DNA of 64,000 nucleotides, taken from positions 67,048-131,047 of the forward strand of contig JBALWA010000006.1 of NCBI GenBank assembly GCA_036960305.1, read 5' to 3'. Below the pieces are notes generated by a model that was given only the letters and a program-made list of their open reading frames with translations, searched no databases and was not told the DNA's origin. How positions within the stretch are numbered: the first letter of the stretch is position 1; every line of letters begins with the position of its first letter. This document shows, piece after piece, positions 53,663 to 62,288 of this stretch. The translations under genes were made by a program, and so were the position numbers. Source of the stretch: JBALVT01 sp036960305. GTDB taxonomy: Bacteria > Pseudomonadota > Gammaproteobacteria > Pseudomonadales > Halieaceae.

Positions 53663-55063
53663 CTAGCCGTGTATAGGCTTACCATTAACACCTTTCATCG
53701 CTTCCATGATCGCCTCCGAAATCGTGGGGTGGGCATGGATCATGCTTTCCACGTCTTCAGGTAACAGCTCGGCATGTCTCGCCAGCAGCAACTCATGTAG
53801 TAGCTCTGTGGCGTTATGGCCCACAATATGGGCACCCAACAGCTCATCGGTTTTTTCGTCACAGAGCACCTTAACAATGCCGGTGGGTTTGCCCACCGCA
53901 ATGGTCTTGCCTGCGCCGGCATAATTAAAGACCGATTTCTTCACCTTGATGCCTTCGGCCTTCGCCAGATCCTCTCGCAAACCAAAGCCGGCCACCTGTG
54001 GCTCACAGTAGATGGCCGATGGCACGTCGTCCGCGTTCACGGACTTTATCGAGGGAGTATGTCCGGCCATATGCTCCACCGCCATCTCGCCTTCCTTGGA
54101 TGCGACGTGGGCCAGTGCGGGAGTGCGGGTTATGTCGCCGATGGCATAAATACCCGCAGCGGCGGTCTGGCAGTAGTCACCTATGTCGACATAGCCACGC
54201 TCATCCAGCTTTACGCCCATTTCCTTCAGGCCCAACCCTTCGGTATTGGGTACCCGACCGAAAACCACCAGGGCCTTCTCGGCCTTGATTTCCTGCTCTT
54301 CGCCATCGGGACCGACAACCGTCACGGTAGCGGACTTGGTGGTCTTCGCCAGGCCGGTCGCGCGAGTCTTCGTCAGGACCTTGATTCCGTCGCGCTGGAG
54401 GCTCTGGTCCAGAATGGCGGTGGTCTCAAAATCTTCAGTGGGTAGAATATGGTCTGCCAGTTCAATCAGGGTAACGTGCACGCCGAAGCTGTTCATCACA
54501 TAGGCGAATTCACAACCGATGGCACCGGCGCCCAGAATCACGATGGATTTTGGCAGCTTCTTCATCGCCAGAATTCCGCTGGAAGACAGCACCACTTTCT
54601 CATCGAACTCGAAGCCGGGGATATTCATCGGCCGGGAGCCAGTGGCCACCAGTATATTTTTGGCCTTTAGCTTCTGTTCACCCTCCGGGCCGGAAACAGT
54701 CACCTGCCCCTTGCCGGTAATCATGGCAGTCCCCGTGTGATAGGCGACTTTATTTTTTTTGAGCAAGCCGGCCACACCGCCAGCAAGGGTCTTAACCACA
54801 GCGCGGGAACTGGCCTGAACCTGGCCGTAGTCCAGCCCCGAACGGTCGATGGCGACACCCACGGCTTCCATCTCATGCATCGAGTGATAGACCTCGGCCT
54901 GGTGAATCAGGTTCTTGGACGGAATACAGCCCCAGTTCAGGCAGACACCACCGGGCTGGTCTTTTTCAATCACTGCAGTCTTCAGGCCCAGTTGCGCCGC
55001 TCGAACCGCCGCAACATAACCACCGGGGCCCGCACCAATAACAATCAAATCTAAATCAGACAT
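53663..55063 (-). CDS. lpdA: Dihydrolipoyl dehydrogenase (E3)
   Basis: A 466-residue flavoprotein. FAD motif GAGPGGYVAAVRAAQLG at 10-26, redox disulfide Cys41/Cys46 in GGVCLNWGCIPSK, a second nucleotide fold at ILGAGAIGCEFAYV, and C-terminal His-Glu pair in HAHPTISEA. It reoxidises the dihydrolipoamide of the E2 subunit and reduces NAD+. It is the last gene of the 2-oxo-acid dehydrogenase operon, 12 nt after E2, with AAGGAG 7 nt before the ATG. Confidence 0.95.
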   Translation of the reverse strand: MSDLDLIVIGAGPGGYVAAVRAAQLGLKTAVIEKDQPGGVCLNWGCIPSKNLIHQAEVYHSMHEMEAVGVAIDRSGLDYGQVQASSRAVVKTLAGGVAGLLKKNKVAYHTGTAMITGKGQVTVSGPEGEQKLKAKNILVATGSRPMNIPGFEFDEKVVLSSSGILAMKKLPKSIVILGAGAIGCEFAYVMNSFGVHVTLIELADHILPTEDFETTAILDQSLQRDGIKVLTKTRATGLAKTTKSATVTVVGPDGEEQEIKAEKALVVFGRVPNTEGLGLKEMGVKLDERGYVDIGDYCQTAAAGIYAIGDITRTPALAHVASKEGEMAVEHMAGHTPSIKSVNADDVPSAIYCEPQVAGFGLREDLAKAEGIKVKKSVFNYAGAGKTIAVGKPTGIVKVLCDEKTDELLGAHIVGHNATELLHELLLARHAELLPEDVESMIHAHPTISEAIMEAMKGVNGKPIHG

Positions 55064-55075
55064 GGGTACTTCTCC

Positions 55076-56356
55076 TTAGGCCAGCATCAGTTCCGGGTTT
55101 TCAAGGGCTTCGTGCAGTGCTTTCATGAAACGTGCAGCGGGCTCGCCATCCAGCAGACGATGATCAAAGGTAAAACTCACCGGCATCATGGTACGAATGG
55201 CGATTTCGCCCTTGTGAATCACCGGCTTATCAACCGGGGTAGAGGGGCCTATCAAAGCTGCATTGGGCAGGTTCAAAACCGGCGTCGTGGTCATCCCCGG
55301 AGGCGCAATTCCCGCCGTGCTGGATAAGGTGATTGTGGCGCCAGAGAGGTCATCTGCCGACGCTTCACCATTTCTCACACGGTTGATCAAGGCCTTCATT
55401 TCGCGGTCAATTTCCACCACACCCATACGTTCAACATTGCGCAGGACAGCAACCATCAAACCGCTGTCATACTCAGTTGTCCCGGGCATGGAGATGGCGA
55501 TACCCATATTGATGTTGTCGTATATCACAATGTCATTGCCGTCCTGACAGGAGTTGGCAATGGGCACCTGACCGATACCATAGGCAATAGCCTTAATAAT
55601 AAACGCATTCACGGACACCTTGGTGCCCAACTGCTCGGCCCTGGCAACAAACTTGCCGCGTGCTGCCAGGAGGTCGGTGATATCCGACTCCCATCCTGAC
55701 GACAACTGTGCCGTGGTCTGCAGACTTTGCGTCATCCGCTCAGCGATAGTTTTGCGCATGCCGGTGAGGGGTATGCGAGCCAACTCGCGAGAGCCACCCA
55801 GCTGCGCCGCTGCGCCCGGTGCTGGCGCGTGTTGCAGGCCACGCTCAAGCGCATCCAGCACATCGCGCTTTACGATACGTGTACCGGGGCCAGTGCCGGC
55901 CACAAGCCGCAGGTCCAGGCCTGCATCTTTGGCCATTTTCTTAGCCAGGGGTGAGGCGATCAGTCTGGCGCCTTCAGCGAGCGCTGGAACCGCAGGTACC
56001 GCCTTTTGTGCGTTATCAGCAGGCGCGGTGGTGACCGCCGCTGATTCAGAATCGGCCGCGCTGTCATCGCCCGCCGGCACACCCTCGGATGCGCTGCTGA
56101 GCATCTCCGCAACCTCTTCAGGCGTCTCACAGAAATAGCCGACAAGGTCTTCACAGGGTACGGTTTCACCCTGTTGCAGAATAATACAAAAATACCCGCT
56201 CTCGGGCGACTCTACATCGTAGGCCACTTTCTCGGTTTCCACCGAGGCCAGCGGCTGTCCTTTCTCAACCTTATCACCGTGACTCACCAGCCATTCGCTG
56301 ATGGTGCCTTCATTCATAGCCATGGCGAGTTTGGGCATTACATAGGGCGTAGCCAT
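55076..56356 (-). CDS. Dihydrolipoamide acyltransferase (E2) of a 2-oxo-acid dehydrogenase complex
   Basis: A 426-residue E2. The N-terminal lipoyl domain has the modified Lys43 in ETEKVAYDVESP. An Ala/Pro-rich linker, an E3/E1-binding domain (about 130-175, IASPLAKKMAKDAGLDL) and a catalytic domain ending in FTFDHRLLDG with His399 and Asp403 follow. Only one lipoyl domain is present, as in acetoin and branched-chain complexes and in some pyruvate complexes. It transfers the acyl group formed by E1 to CoA. GAGGAG precedes the ATG, and it follows E1 beta by 17 nt. Confidence 0.92.
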   Translation of the reverse strand: MATPYVMPKLAMAMNEGTISEWLVSHGDKVEKGQPLASVETEKVAYDVESPESGYFCIILQQGETVPCEDLVGYFCETPEEVAEMLSSASEGVPAGDDSAADSESAAVTTAPADNAQKAVPAVPALAEGARLIASPLAKKMAKDAGLDLRLVAGTGPGTRIVKRDVLDALERGLQHAPAPGAAAQLGGSRELARIPLTGMRKTIAERMTQSLQTTAQLSSGWESDITDLLAARGKFVARAEQLGTKVSVNAFIIKAIAYGIGQVPIANSCQDGNDIVIYDNINMGIAISMPGTTEYDSGLMVAVLRNVERMGVVEIDREMKALINRVRNGEASADDLSGATITLSSTAGIAPPGMTTTPVLNLPNAALIGPSTPVDKPVIHKGEIAIRTMMPVSFTFDHRLLDGEPAARFMKALHEALENPELMLA

Positions 56357-56373
56357 TTTACAATCTCCTCGTA

Positions 56374-57345
56374 TTAAGCCAGAACTTTGCGGATAGCCGC
56401 TTCAATTTTCTCGGGGTTGGGGGCGATATAGTCTTCCATATAGCCACCGGGTACCGGCATATTCGGCAGGGTTACCCGGGTCACTGGTGCATCCAGCAAA
56501 TCGAAACCCTGCTCCATAACATTGGCAGAGACGGTGTTGGCAAATGAGCCCGACTCCCAATCCTCATCCACCACCACCAGGCGGTTGGTTTTCTCAAGTG
56601 ATTTCAGCACCGTGTCCAGGTCAAAGGGCACAAAGGAGCGCGGATCAATCACTTCGCAACTGATGCCCTCCTTCTCCAGTTTTTCAGCCACCTTCAGGGC
56701 ATGCTGCAACTGCAGGCTATTCGCCATAACAGTGACATCGGAGCCCTCGCGTTTTACATCGGCGACCCCCAGAGGTACCACGTAATCTTCACCGAGGTCC
56801 GGCACCTCACCTTTCAACATCATGATGCCCATATGCCAGGGAATCATCACCGGGTTGTTATCGCGTATAGCCGCCTTGAACATCCCCTTGGCGTCATAGG
56901 GCGTAGAGGGCATCGCCACCTTGATACCCGGATGGTGAGCAAAGGTACCGTGGATACTCATGGCATGATCATTGGCAAGACGCTGCCCGGTGCCCACGCC
57001 AGCCGTCATCACAATAGGCAGTGAACGGGGTGAGCCGTGCAGGAAGTGGTACTGACCGGTAGTCACCGAACACTCCGAAAAAGTGACATAGGAAAAGCCG
57101 CCGAACATAAAGTCCACAATAGGTCGCATACCCTCTTGGGCTGCGCCCAGGGCGACGCCGTACATACCGGATTCGGCAATCGGCGTGTCAAGTATGCGTT
57201 GGGGCCCAAATTCTTCTACCAGGCCTTTGGTGTGCGGAAAAATCGCACCACGAATATCCTGCCCAACCATGAACACATCTTCGTCCCGGCGCATCTCTTC
57301 CTGATAGGCCTCTTTGATCGCTTCAATTAAAGTAATTTCTCTCAT
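56374..57345 (-). CDS. 2-oxo-acid dehydrogenase E1 beta subunit (pyruvate/acetoin type)
   Basis: A 323-residue transketolase-like beta subunit: ITLIEAIKEAYQEEMRRD at the start, GTFAHHPGIKVAMPSTPYDAKG in the centre, EVIDPRSFVPFDLDTVLKSL and final PVPGGYMEDY. With E1 alpha it uses thiamine diphosphate to decarboxylate a 2-oxo acid or cleave acetoin and acylate lipoamide. The sequence fits the PdhB/AcoB group, but substrate cannot be settled by eye. GGAGA precedes the ATG. It lies 23 nt after E1 alpha. Confidence 0.92.
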   Translation of the reverse strand: MREITLIEAIKEAYQEEMRRDEDVFMVGQDIRGAIFPHTKGLVEEFGPQRILDTPIAESGMYGVALGAAQEGMRPIVDFMFGGFSYVTFSECSVTTGQYHFLHGSPRSLPIVMTAGVGTGQRLANDHAMSIHGTFAHHPGIKVAMPSTPYDAKGMFKAAIRDNNPVMIPWHMGIMMLKGEVPDLGEDYVVPLGVADVKREGSDVTVMANSLQLQHALKVAEKLEKEGISCEVIDPRSFVPFDLDTVLKSLEKTNRLVVVDEDWESGSFANTVSANVMEQGFDLLDAPVTRVTLPNMPVPGGYMEDYIAPNPEKIEAAIRKVLA

Positions 57346-57368
57346 GCTGATAATTCTCCAATTCGCTT

Positions 57369-58352
57369 TTAATCGACAAACACGTCGGCCAGTAACTCTT
57401 CCTCAGTGGGACGGGAGATCTCACTGCTGTCGGCAAATTCCTCCACCCCTTCTATCTCCTTCAGGGCCGCCTCGTGGATACCATCGATCTCAAGCTGCGA
57501 AAGTAGGCTATCGGCCAGAACGCGCTCGGTGGCCAGCGCTACGGGCTCGCGCTTGCGCATCTCCGCATGCTCTTCTTCTGAGCGATCCTCCCAACCCTTC
57601 AGATCCGGCGTCCCGATGTCGTGCTCGTTGTAGCGCATGGTCTTACATTCAACAAAAGACGGACCCTTGCCTTTACGAGCACGATCAATGGCCGCCAGGG
57701 CTACTTCGGCAACAGCAAAGACATCCTGTCCGTCAACGATAACGGCGGGCATGCCATAACCCTGGGCCAAAGAAGAGATGTCCTCGGTAGGGTGCATTTC
57801 CTCGGCTGAAGAGAAGATCGCCATACCGTTGTTTTCGCAAAAGAAGATCACTGGCAGCTGCCAGTTCTGGCACATCAGCATGGATTCATGTGCCCGCCCC
57901 TCACCGTAGGAACCGTCGCCGGAGCAGTTCATCACAACCTGACCCTTGCCGCGCACTTTGGCTGCGTGCCCCCAACCCACGGTAGGCGCGAAGTTATGGC
58001 CGATGAATCCCGACTGCTGGTACACCTTGTCGTCCGGATAGTGAAAGTGCCAGGCAGAGCGCCCCTTGCAGCAACCGGTATCTTTACCAGTGTGCTCGGC
58101 CAGAAAAGAACTGACATCAATGCCCTTGCTCACCATATGCGTAATGCCATGTCCACGGTGATGGGGGTTTAAGTTGTCATCTTTATTGAGAAAGGTGCAG
58201 CCGCCGACACCGGGCGCTATCGCGCCCTCAGCCGGGTGATAAAACCCGATCAGCTTGCCCTGCATCATGCGGCGGTACATCATTTTGTCGTAATGACTGG
58301 ACCTCACCAAATTGGTGAAAAGTTTGACCATTTGTTCTTTACTCAGGCTCAT
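57369..58352 (-). CDS. 2-oxo-acid dehydrogenase E1 alpha subunit (pyruvate/acetoin type)
   Basis: A 327-residue thiamine-diphosphate subunit. The ThDP motif starts with SGDGSYGEGRAHESM and ends in FFCENNGMAI, and CKTMRYNEHDIGTPD follows. The length and split alpha/beta form match AcoA- and PdhA-type enzymes. It is the first of four consecutive genes for a complete complex. A 103-nt gap separates it from the MFS gene upstream, so it may have its own promoter as well as read-through from the nitrilase operon. AGGAG precedes the ATG. Confidence 0.92.
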   Translation of the reverse strand: MSLSKEQMVKLFTNLVRSSHYDKMMYRRMMQGKLIGFYHPAEGAIAPGVGGCTFLNKDDNLNPHHRGHGITHMVSKGIDVSSFLAEHTGKDTGCCKGRSAWHFHYPDDKVYQQSGFIGHNFAPTVGWGHAAKVRGKGQVVMNCSGDGSYGEGRAHESMLMCQNWQLPVIFFCENNGMAIFSSAEEMHPTEDISSLAQGYGMPAVIVDGQDVFAVAEVALAAIDRARKGKGPSFVECKTMRYNEHDIGTPDLKGWEDRSEEEHAEMRKREPVALATERVLADSLLSQLEIDGIHEAALKEIEGVEEFADSSEISRPTEEELLADVFVD

Positions 58353-58455
58353 GGCGTGCTCCTATTCTGGAATGTCATGTACTGATAGTGTCAGACAGGC
58401 ACATTGACTACATTGGGGCCCACGGCCTAAACACTGTCATTTACGGCCAGCCTGT

Positions 58456-59634
58456 TCATCGAGCTGGCAGAGACGTTCTAACCACAATGGCAAACAGGAT
58501 CATACCCGCCACCCAGAGCCCACTGGCAAACAGGTAAACCCACTTGAAGTCTCCACCCACCACCAGTAAGCCAGCCACCGTGGTGCCTGCCGTGGTGCCC
58601 AGCAACTGCATGCCGGTGATGAGGGGTGTAAAACGGCCGCTGCGGTCCAGCGTGGCCACCAGACCCATGCGAAACCCTGAGCCGAAGTTCCAGGCCCAGC
58701 CATTGAGGGCAATCGCACACATAAAGGCAATATGACTGGTCAGGTACTGCAACCACACCACAGAGAGGATAGAGGCCAGCACCGCTACGACCATTGGCAA
58801 GATGAAGCCCCAGCGATTGCCCATTATGGCAGCGGTAAGAGAGCCAATCGTGCCGGCAAACAGTGACCACCCCACCCCGGCGCCCGCCTGTTCAGCGGTC
58901 AAGCCGCCATGAATCGCAATCCTCTCCGCGAAGGCCCATACCGCGCCGTCCCCCGCATAAATTAGAAAGATAACAAATAGCGCCGAAAAAATGGCCAGAG
59001 GGAAAGCGCTAGCAACACCCGTTGAACGGCCTGCGTGCCGTGGTGCACTTGCAGGCAGTTTCTGGCCAATCACTGCGGCGGCTACCGCAAACACCGCCAG
59101 CAACATCAAGGCCTGGTCATAGCTGGTTTGTTCATCCGTAAATCGAGGCAGGGAATAGCTCACCGCTATACCCAGCAATGTCTGCAATACGAAACACAGG
59201 GCGTAATTTCGTGTGGGGTTGGCGCCATAGCCCAGGCAGGCGATTGCGACGCTATAGCCAATGCCGCAACTGAGCCCGGCGAGCACATGAAATATCAGGA
59301 GGGAGGCAAAGCCTTCGAACCACAGGGGCGCCAGAAATGACAGTGCGGCTGCCAGGCTGGACACCAGCACAAGCGGCCGCCAGGGGAGACGGCGAACAAG
59401 AACGATACTGGCGAAAGACGCAATGGTGACACCGGCGGCAAAAGCACCCCCCAGGTAGCCCAATTCGGCTTCGACGAGACCCCGTGACTCTGCCGCCCTA
59501 CCCAGAATGATTGGCATGCTGCTGTAATACGCCATCAGGCATACAGCAGTGAGCATGGCGGAAAGTCTCGCTCCTGGAGAATCGAAGACCGTAGTTTCGG
59601 TCAAATCCAGCGACAAGTCTCCCTGGCCGGACAT
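58456..59634 (-). CDS. MFS transporter in the nitrilase/ATP-grasp operon
   Basis: A 392-residue, 12-helix major facilitator with a 20-residue cytoplasmic N-terminus. Its ATG shares a base with the ATP-grasp stop (TGATG), so it is translationally coupled to the enzyme upstream. It is a paralog of the MFS at 46973: both have P-x2-LG-x-A-x2-S-[KR]-GL near TM1-2 and AVWAF-x-ER in the second half. It may carry the substrate or product of the nitrilase/ligase pair. The 2-oxo-acid dehydrogenase genes follow after 103 nt. Confidence 0.87.
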   Translation of the reverse strand: MSGQGDLSLDLTETTVFDSPGARLSAMLTAVCLMAYYSSMPIILGRAAESRGLVEAELGYLGGAFAAGVTIASFASIVLVRRLPWRPLVLVSSLAAALSFLAPLWFEGFASLLIFHVLAGLSCGIGYSVAIACLGYGANPTRNYALCFVLQTLLGIAVSYSLPRFTDEQTSYDQALMLLAVFAVAAAVIGQKLPASAPRHAGRSTGVASAFPLAIFSALFVIFLIYAGDGAVWAFAERIAIHGGLTAEQAGAGVGWSLFAGTIGSLTAAIMGNRWGFILPMVVAVLASILSVVWLQYLTSHIAFMCAIALNGWAWNFGSGFRMGLVATLDRSGRFTPLITGMQLLGTTAGTTVAGLLVVGGDFKWVYLFASGLWVAGMILFAIVVRTSLPAR

Positions 59635-61040
59635 CAGGCTTTAGGCGGATCAGTGATGAATTGCTGGTGAATACCGCGGGTCCAGTTCCTCGCTCGCTCT
59701 GTCAGCTCTCCATTTTCATGTTGCATACGGCCTCGAGAAACAAGAATGCCCACATCCGCTCCTTTGAACAGGACATCGCCCTTGCCATAGATACGCAGGA
59801 AAAAGGCTTCGTCTTCATTGTCCACACTGTGCCAGTCGATGCTCTGCCGCGAAAAATTAATGTTGCCATCGTCCTGCATGGTCCAGATACCCGAACTGGG
59901 CGCCTCAAGAACCTGCCTCACCGGCTCATCGATCTGCTTCATGACCAGCTGGCTCCAGCTGTCAAAGTCCGCCCAACGTTGTTGAATTTTTTCGATATCC
60001 AGTTCGTATTCAACATCCAAAAATTCGAGCATATGGAACATCATTAACGGCGCGCCACCATACTTGGCCGTCACCATATTGGTCAGGGCGCTGGCGCCGC
60101 TGATTCGGGGGTTAAGCTCACCCAGATAGACATCCCCTGTATCGGTATCCACCAGAAAGTCCAGACAGAAAGTGCCCTTGTAGCCCGCACGGTAAAGCCT
60201 ATCACCCATGGCCTGAGTCATACTGCGAAGCTTGCGCGTTTGTTCGTTGTTCAATACCTGGCGATGTAAATCGTTACCCGCCCAGCCGCCCTTGTAGGGC
60301 GTCAGTTCCGCATGGCCCACAATATCTGCCTGAATGGGACCGACCAAGGTGCCATGACAGGTGGCGACGGCTTCCAAAGTGTAGGGAAGATTGTTGATGC
60401 GTTTCATTATCTTGAGTTGCTGGCCAATGATACTGCCGGCGTGCTTGTTCCAATCCCCCTCGTTCTTGATAAAAAAAGTGGTCAGCCCGGAATCGCCATA
60501 GGGCGTCTGTACCACCAGGTCATTACCCAGATTATTCGCCCTGCATAATGCTTGTAATTGCGCAAACGTACTGGCCTGCCCCATCACATTGGGTACACAG
60601 GGAACACCCGCCTCCTCTGCCATTTGCGTGGTCACTATCTTGGAATCCAGCTTCATACGCAAGGCGGCAGAGGGCAGTGCAATTTCAAGACCGGCTTCCT
60701 TGGCCAACTGCTCCGTTTCCTCATCAAACATGACAGTCAGCATTTTCCCTCGCCCGCCCAGACTCTTGATGTAGTCATGGGTTTCGGGATGGGCAAGCAG
60801 GTAATTGACTATATCTTCCTTGGACTTGAATGCGCGATCAGCCGGCGCATTGGGGGTCATCACGCGATGATGAATGCCATCAAAAGAATCGAAATGGGTA
60901 ATGTATTTGAAGGATTTCACCCAATGCCCCAGTCCCAATACGTTATAGGGTGTAGGGTGGACGAAAAATATGGGTTCAGCGCTTTTGCGGAAATAGCTGT
61001 ATATATCGGACAGATTATTAAGTCGTGTATTGCCAGTCAT
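59634..61040 (-). CDS. ATP-grasp ligase, biotin-carboxylase-like
   Basis: A 468-residue ATP-grasp enzyme. The central domain has the glycine-rich nucleotide loop VVQTPYGDSGLTTFF, substrate-side loops, and the Mg-binding motif LGELNPRISGAS. The N-terminal preATP-grasp domain begins near FFVHPTPYNVLG. No biotin carboxyl-carrier or carboxyltransferase domain or gene is nearby, so it is not part of a biotin carboxylase; it more likely forms an amide, ester or peptide bond through an acyl-phosphate. The start overlaps the nitrilase stop in TAATG, and the MFS start overlaps its stop. The true substrate is unknown. Confidence 0.82.
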   Translation of the reverse strand: MTGNTRLNNLSDIYSYFRKSAEPIFFVHPTPYNVLGLGHWVKSFKYITHFDSFDGIHHRVMTPNAPADRAFKSKEDIVNYLLAHPETHDYIKSLGGRGKMLTVMFDEETEQLAKEAGLEIALPSAALRMKLDSKIVTTQMAEEAGVPCVPNVMGQASTFAQLQALCRANNLGNDLVVQTPYGDSGLTTFFIKNEGDWNKHAGSIIGQQLKIMKRINNLPYTLEAVATCHGTLVGPIQADIVGHAELTPYKGGWAGNDLHRQVLNNEQTRKLRSMTQAMGDRLYRAGYKGTFCLDFLVDTDTGDVYLGELNPRISGASALTNMVTAKYGGAPLMMFHMLEFLDVEYELDIEKIQQRWADFDSWSQLVMKQIDEPVRQVLEAPSSGIWTMQDDGNINFSRQSIDWHSVDNEDEAFFLRIYGKGDVLFKGADVGILVSRGRMQHENGELTERARNWTRGIHQQFITDPPKA

Positions 61041-61966
61041 TACAGCGCTCCCATTGAGGGTTCGTGCCCCAGGCTATTGAGGTGTTCAGTGAGTGAGGGT
61101 TGCTCTTCCGGTTCAGGCACGTTTCTATGGGGTTTGGCCAGCGGCCCCAGTGATTCCAGATAACTGTGTTCGTAGTCCTCGCGGTAGATATCGAACGCTA
61201 CCTGATTATCCCGCCAACTTTTCAGGGGCTGGCCCAGAGTGCGAATACCCCGCTCGCGCTGCCGGCGCACCTGATCAAGGTCGATCTCAATGGGAATGAT
61301 TTCCTCGTGAGAACCCGCCTGGTGGATAATTCTGGCGGATGGGTCAATAACACAGGATTGACCCACTCCCCCGGCGGAGACGCCATTGATATCGAATACG
61401 TAGCACTGGTTCGAAGCCGCTGCCGCGCGTGCCATCAGCAGATCGATGTCTCGATCAATATAGGTGGTCATCACCGGGTGTAAAATAACCTCGGCGCCCA
61501 TTGCTGCCAGCGTGCGCGAGGTTTCCGGGAACCAGATGTCGTAACAATTGGCCATGCCAAATCGGCCCACGCCGCCAACATCAAAAACGCAAAAACTCGA
61601 GCCCGGTGTGACGCCTTCCTCGTAGGGATAAAATGGAAACATTTTGTCGTAGCGGGTAACGATTTCCCCCTTCGGGTTGATTACCGGTGAGGTATTGTAA
61701 ATTGCGCCGTCCACAAGCTGGTACAGCGAGCCGGGAATCAACCAGATACCATGCCGGGCGGCCATAGCCTGAAAACGCTGCTCGGCAGGGCCAGGGCGAG
61801 GCTCTGCAAAGTCTTTATTGGTACCGTAGACTGCGAGCTCGCTGAACAACACCATTTGCACCCAGGGATAGAGGCTCATGGTTTGCTCCAGGCGCTCTTC
61901 CATCGCTGCGATATTGTCCTGCTGGGCAATATTCATCTGGATTCCGGCGATTGCAAACGGTGTCAT
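61040..61966 (-). CDS. Carbon-nitrogen hydrolase (nitrilase superfamily)
   Basis: From ATG 61966 (AGGAGA 7 nt upstream) a 308-residue enzyme with the full nitrilase-superfamily triad: Glu43 (FSELAVYG), Lys108 (RYDKMFPFYPYEEG) and Cys141 (MANCYDIWFPE). It hydrolyses an amide, nitrile, carbamoyl or ureido bond. The extra C-terminal 60 residues are Pro- and Glu-rich. It is first in the nitrilase - ATP-grasp - MFS cassette, all coupled by overlapping stops and starts, and has its own promoter with 21-bp-spaced repeats at 62048-62108. A longer reading to 62017 adds a non-conserved N-terminus and no ribosome site. Confidence 0.87.
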   Translation of the reverse strand: MTPFAIAGIQMNIAQQDNIAAMEERLEQTMSLYPWVQMVLFSELAVYGTNKDFAEPRPGPAEQRFQAMAARHGIWLIPGSLYQLVDGAIYNTSPVINPKGEIVTRYDKMFPFYPYEEGVTPGSSFCVFDVGGVGRFGMANCYDIWFPETSRTLAAMGAEVILHPVMTTYIDRDIDLLMARAAAASNQCYVFDINGVSAGGVGQSCVIDPSARIIHQAGSHEEIIPIEIDLDQVRRQRERGIRTLGQPLKSWRDNQVAFDIYREDYEHSYLESLGPLAKPHRNVPEPEEQPSLTEHLNSLGHEPSMGAL

Positions 61967-62047
61967 TGGACGTTTCTCCTGGTAGCAAAAAAATGACTGT
62001 AAATATAGCCTGCGCACACAGCGACCAAGTCGCTGCTGAAAGGAAAA

Positions 62048-62108
62048 ATTATAGTGACAACACCCGCGCTATGTAATGACAGTTGTGTCCATAGAAATGA
62101 TAGTTCTG
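62048..62108 (-). promoter_or_regulatory. Nitrilase-operon promoter with 21-bp-spaced direct repeats
   Basis: Read on the plus strand, AATGACAGTTGTG (62075-62087) recurs as AATGATAGTTCTG (62096-62108), exactly 21 bp apart. On the minus strand a -10 TATAAT (62048-62053) and -35 TTACAT (62071-62076) have a 17-bp spacer, and the proximal repeat overlaps the -35. The TCATTACAT around the -35 matches that of the MFS promoter at 46901-46908. The rest of the 322-nt gap 61967-62288 holds the 5' leader of the operon and the upstream region of the next gene, with no other feature seen. Confidence 0.6.
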
Positions 62109-62288
62109 ACAACCCGGAGATATTGGGATTCGATAAGACGCAAGCTGACATTTACTTTCCCCGCGGCCTCAAAAGCCACTGTCATGCCGCCGGTGAGGGA
62201 GGTAAAAGTTGCCTATTTAAAGCGTAGACAAAACGGCTCTATCTAGTCGACAATAACTTATCTAATAAAGGAAGGGAGCATTACCGCA

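Noticed and set aside
58353..58455. AATGACAGTGTT near the E1 alpha start as another operator
   Set aside because: It resembles the nitrilase repeat, but the nearest partner (AATGTAGT) is 27 bp away rather than 21, and the match is weak.
59634..61040. Biotin carboxylase reading of the ATP-grasp gene
   Set aside because: No biotin carrier or carboxyltransferase gene is nearby, and the C-terminal region does not show a biotin-carboxylase C-domain.
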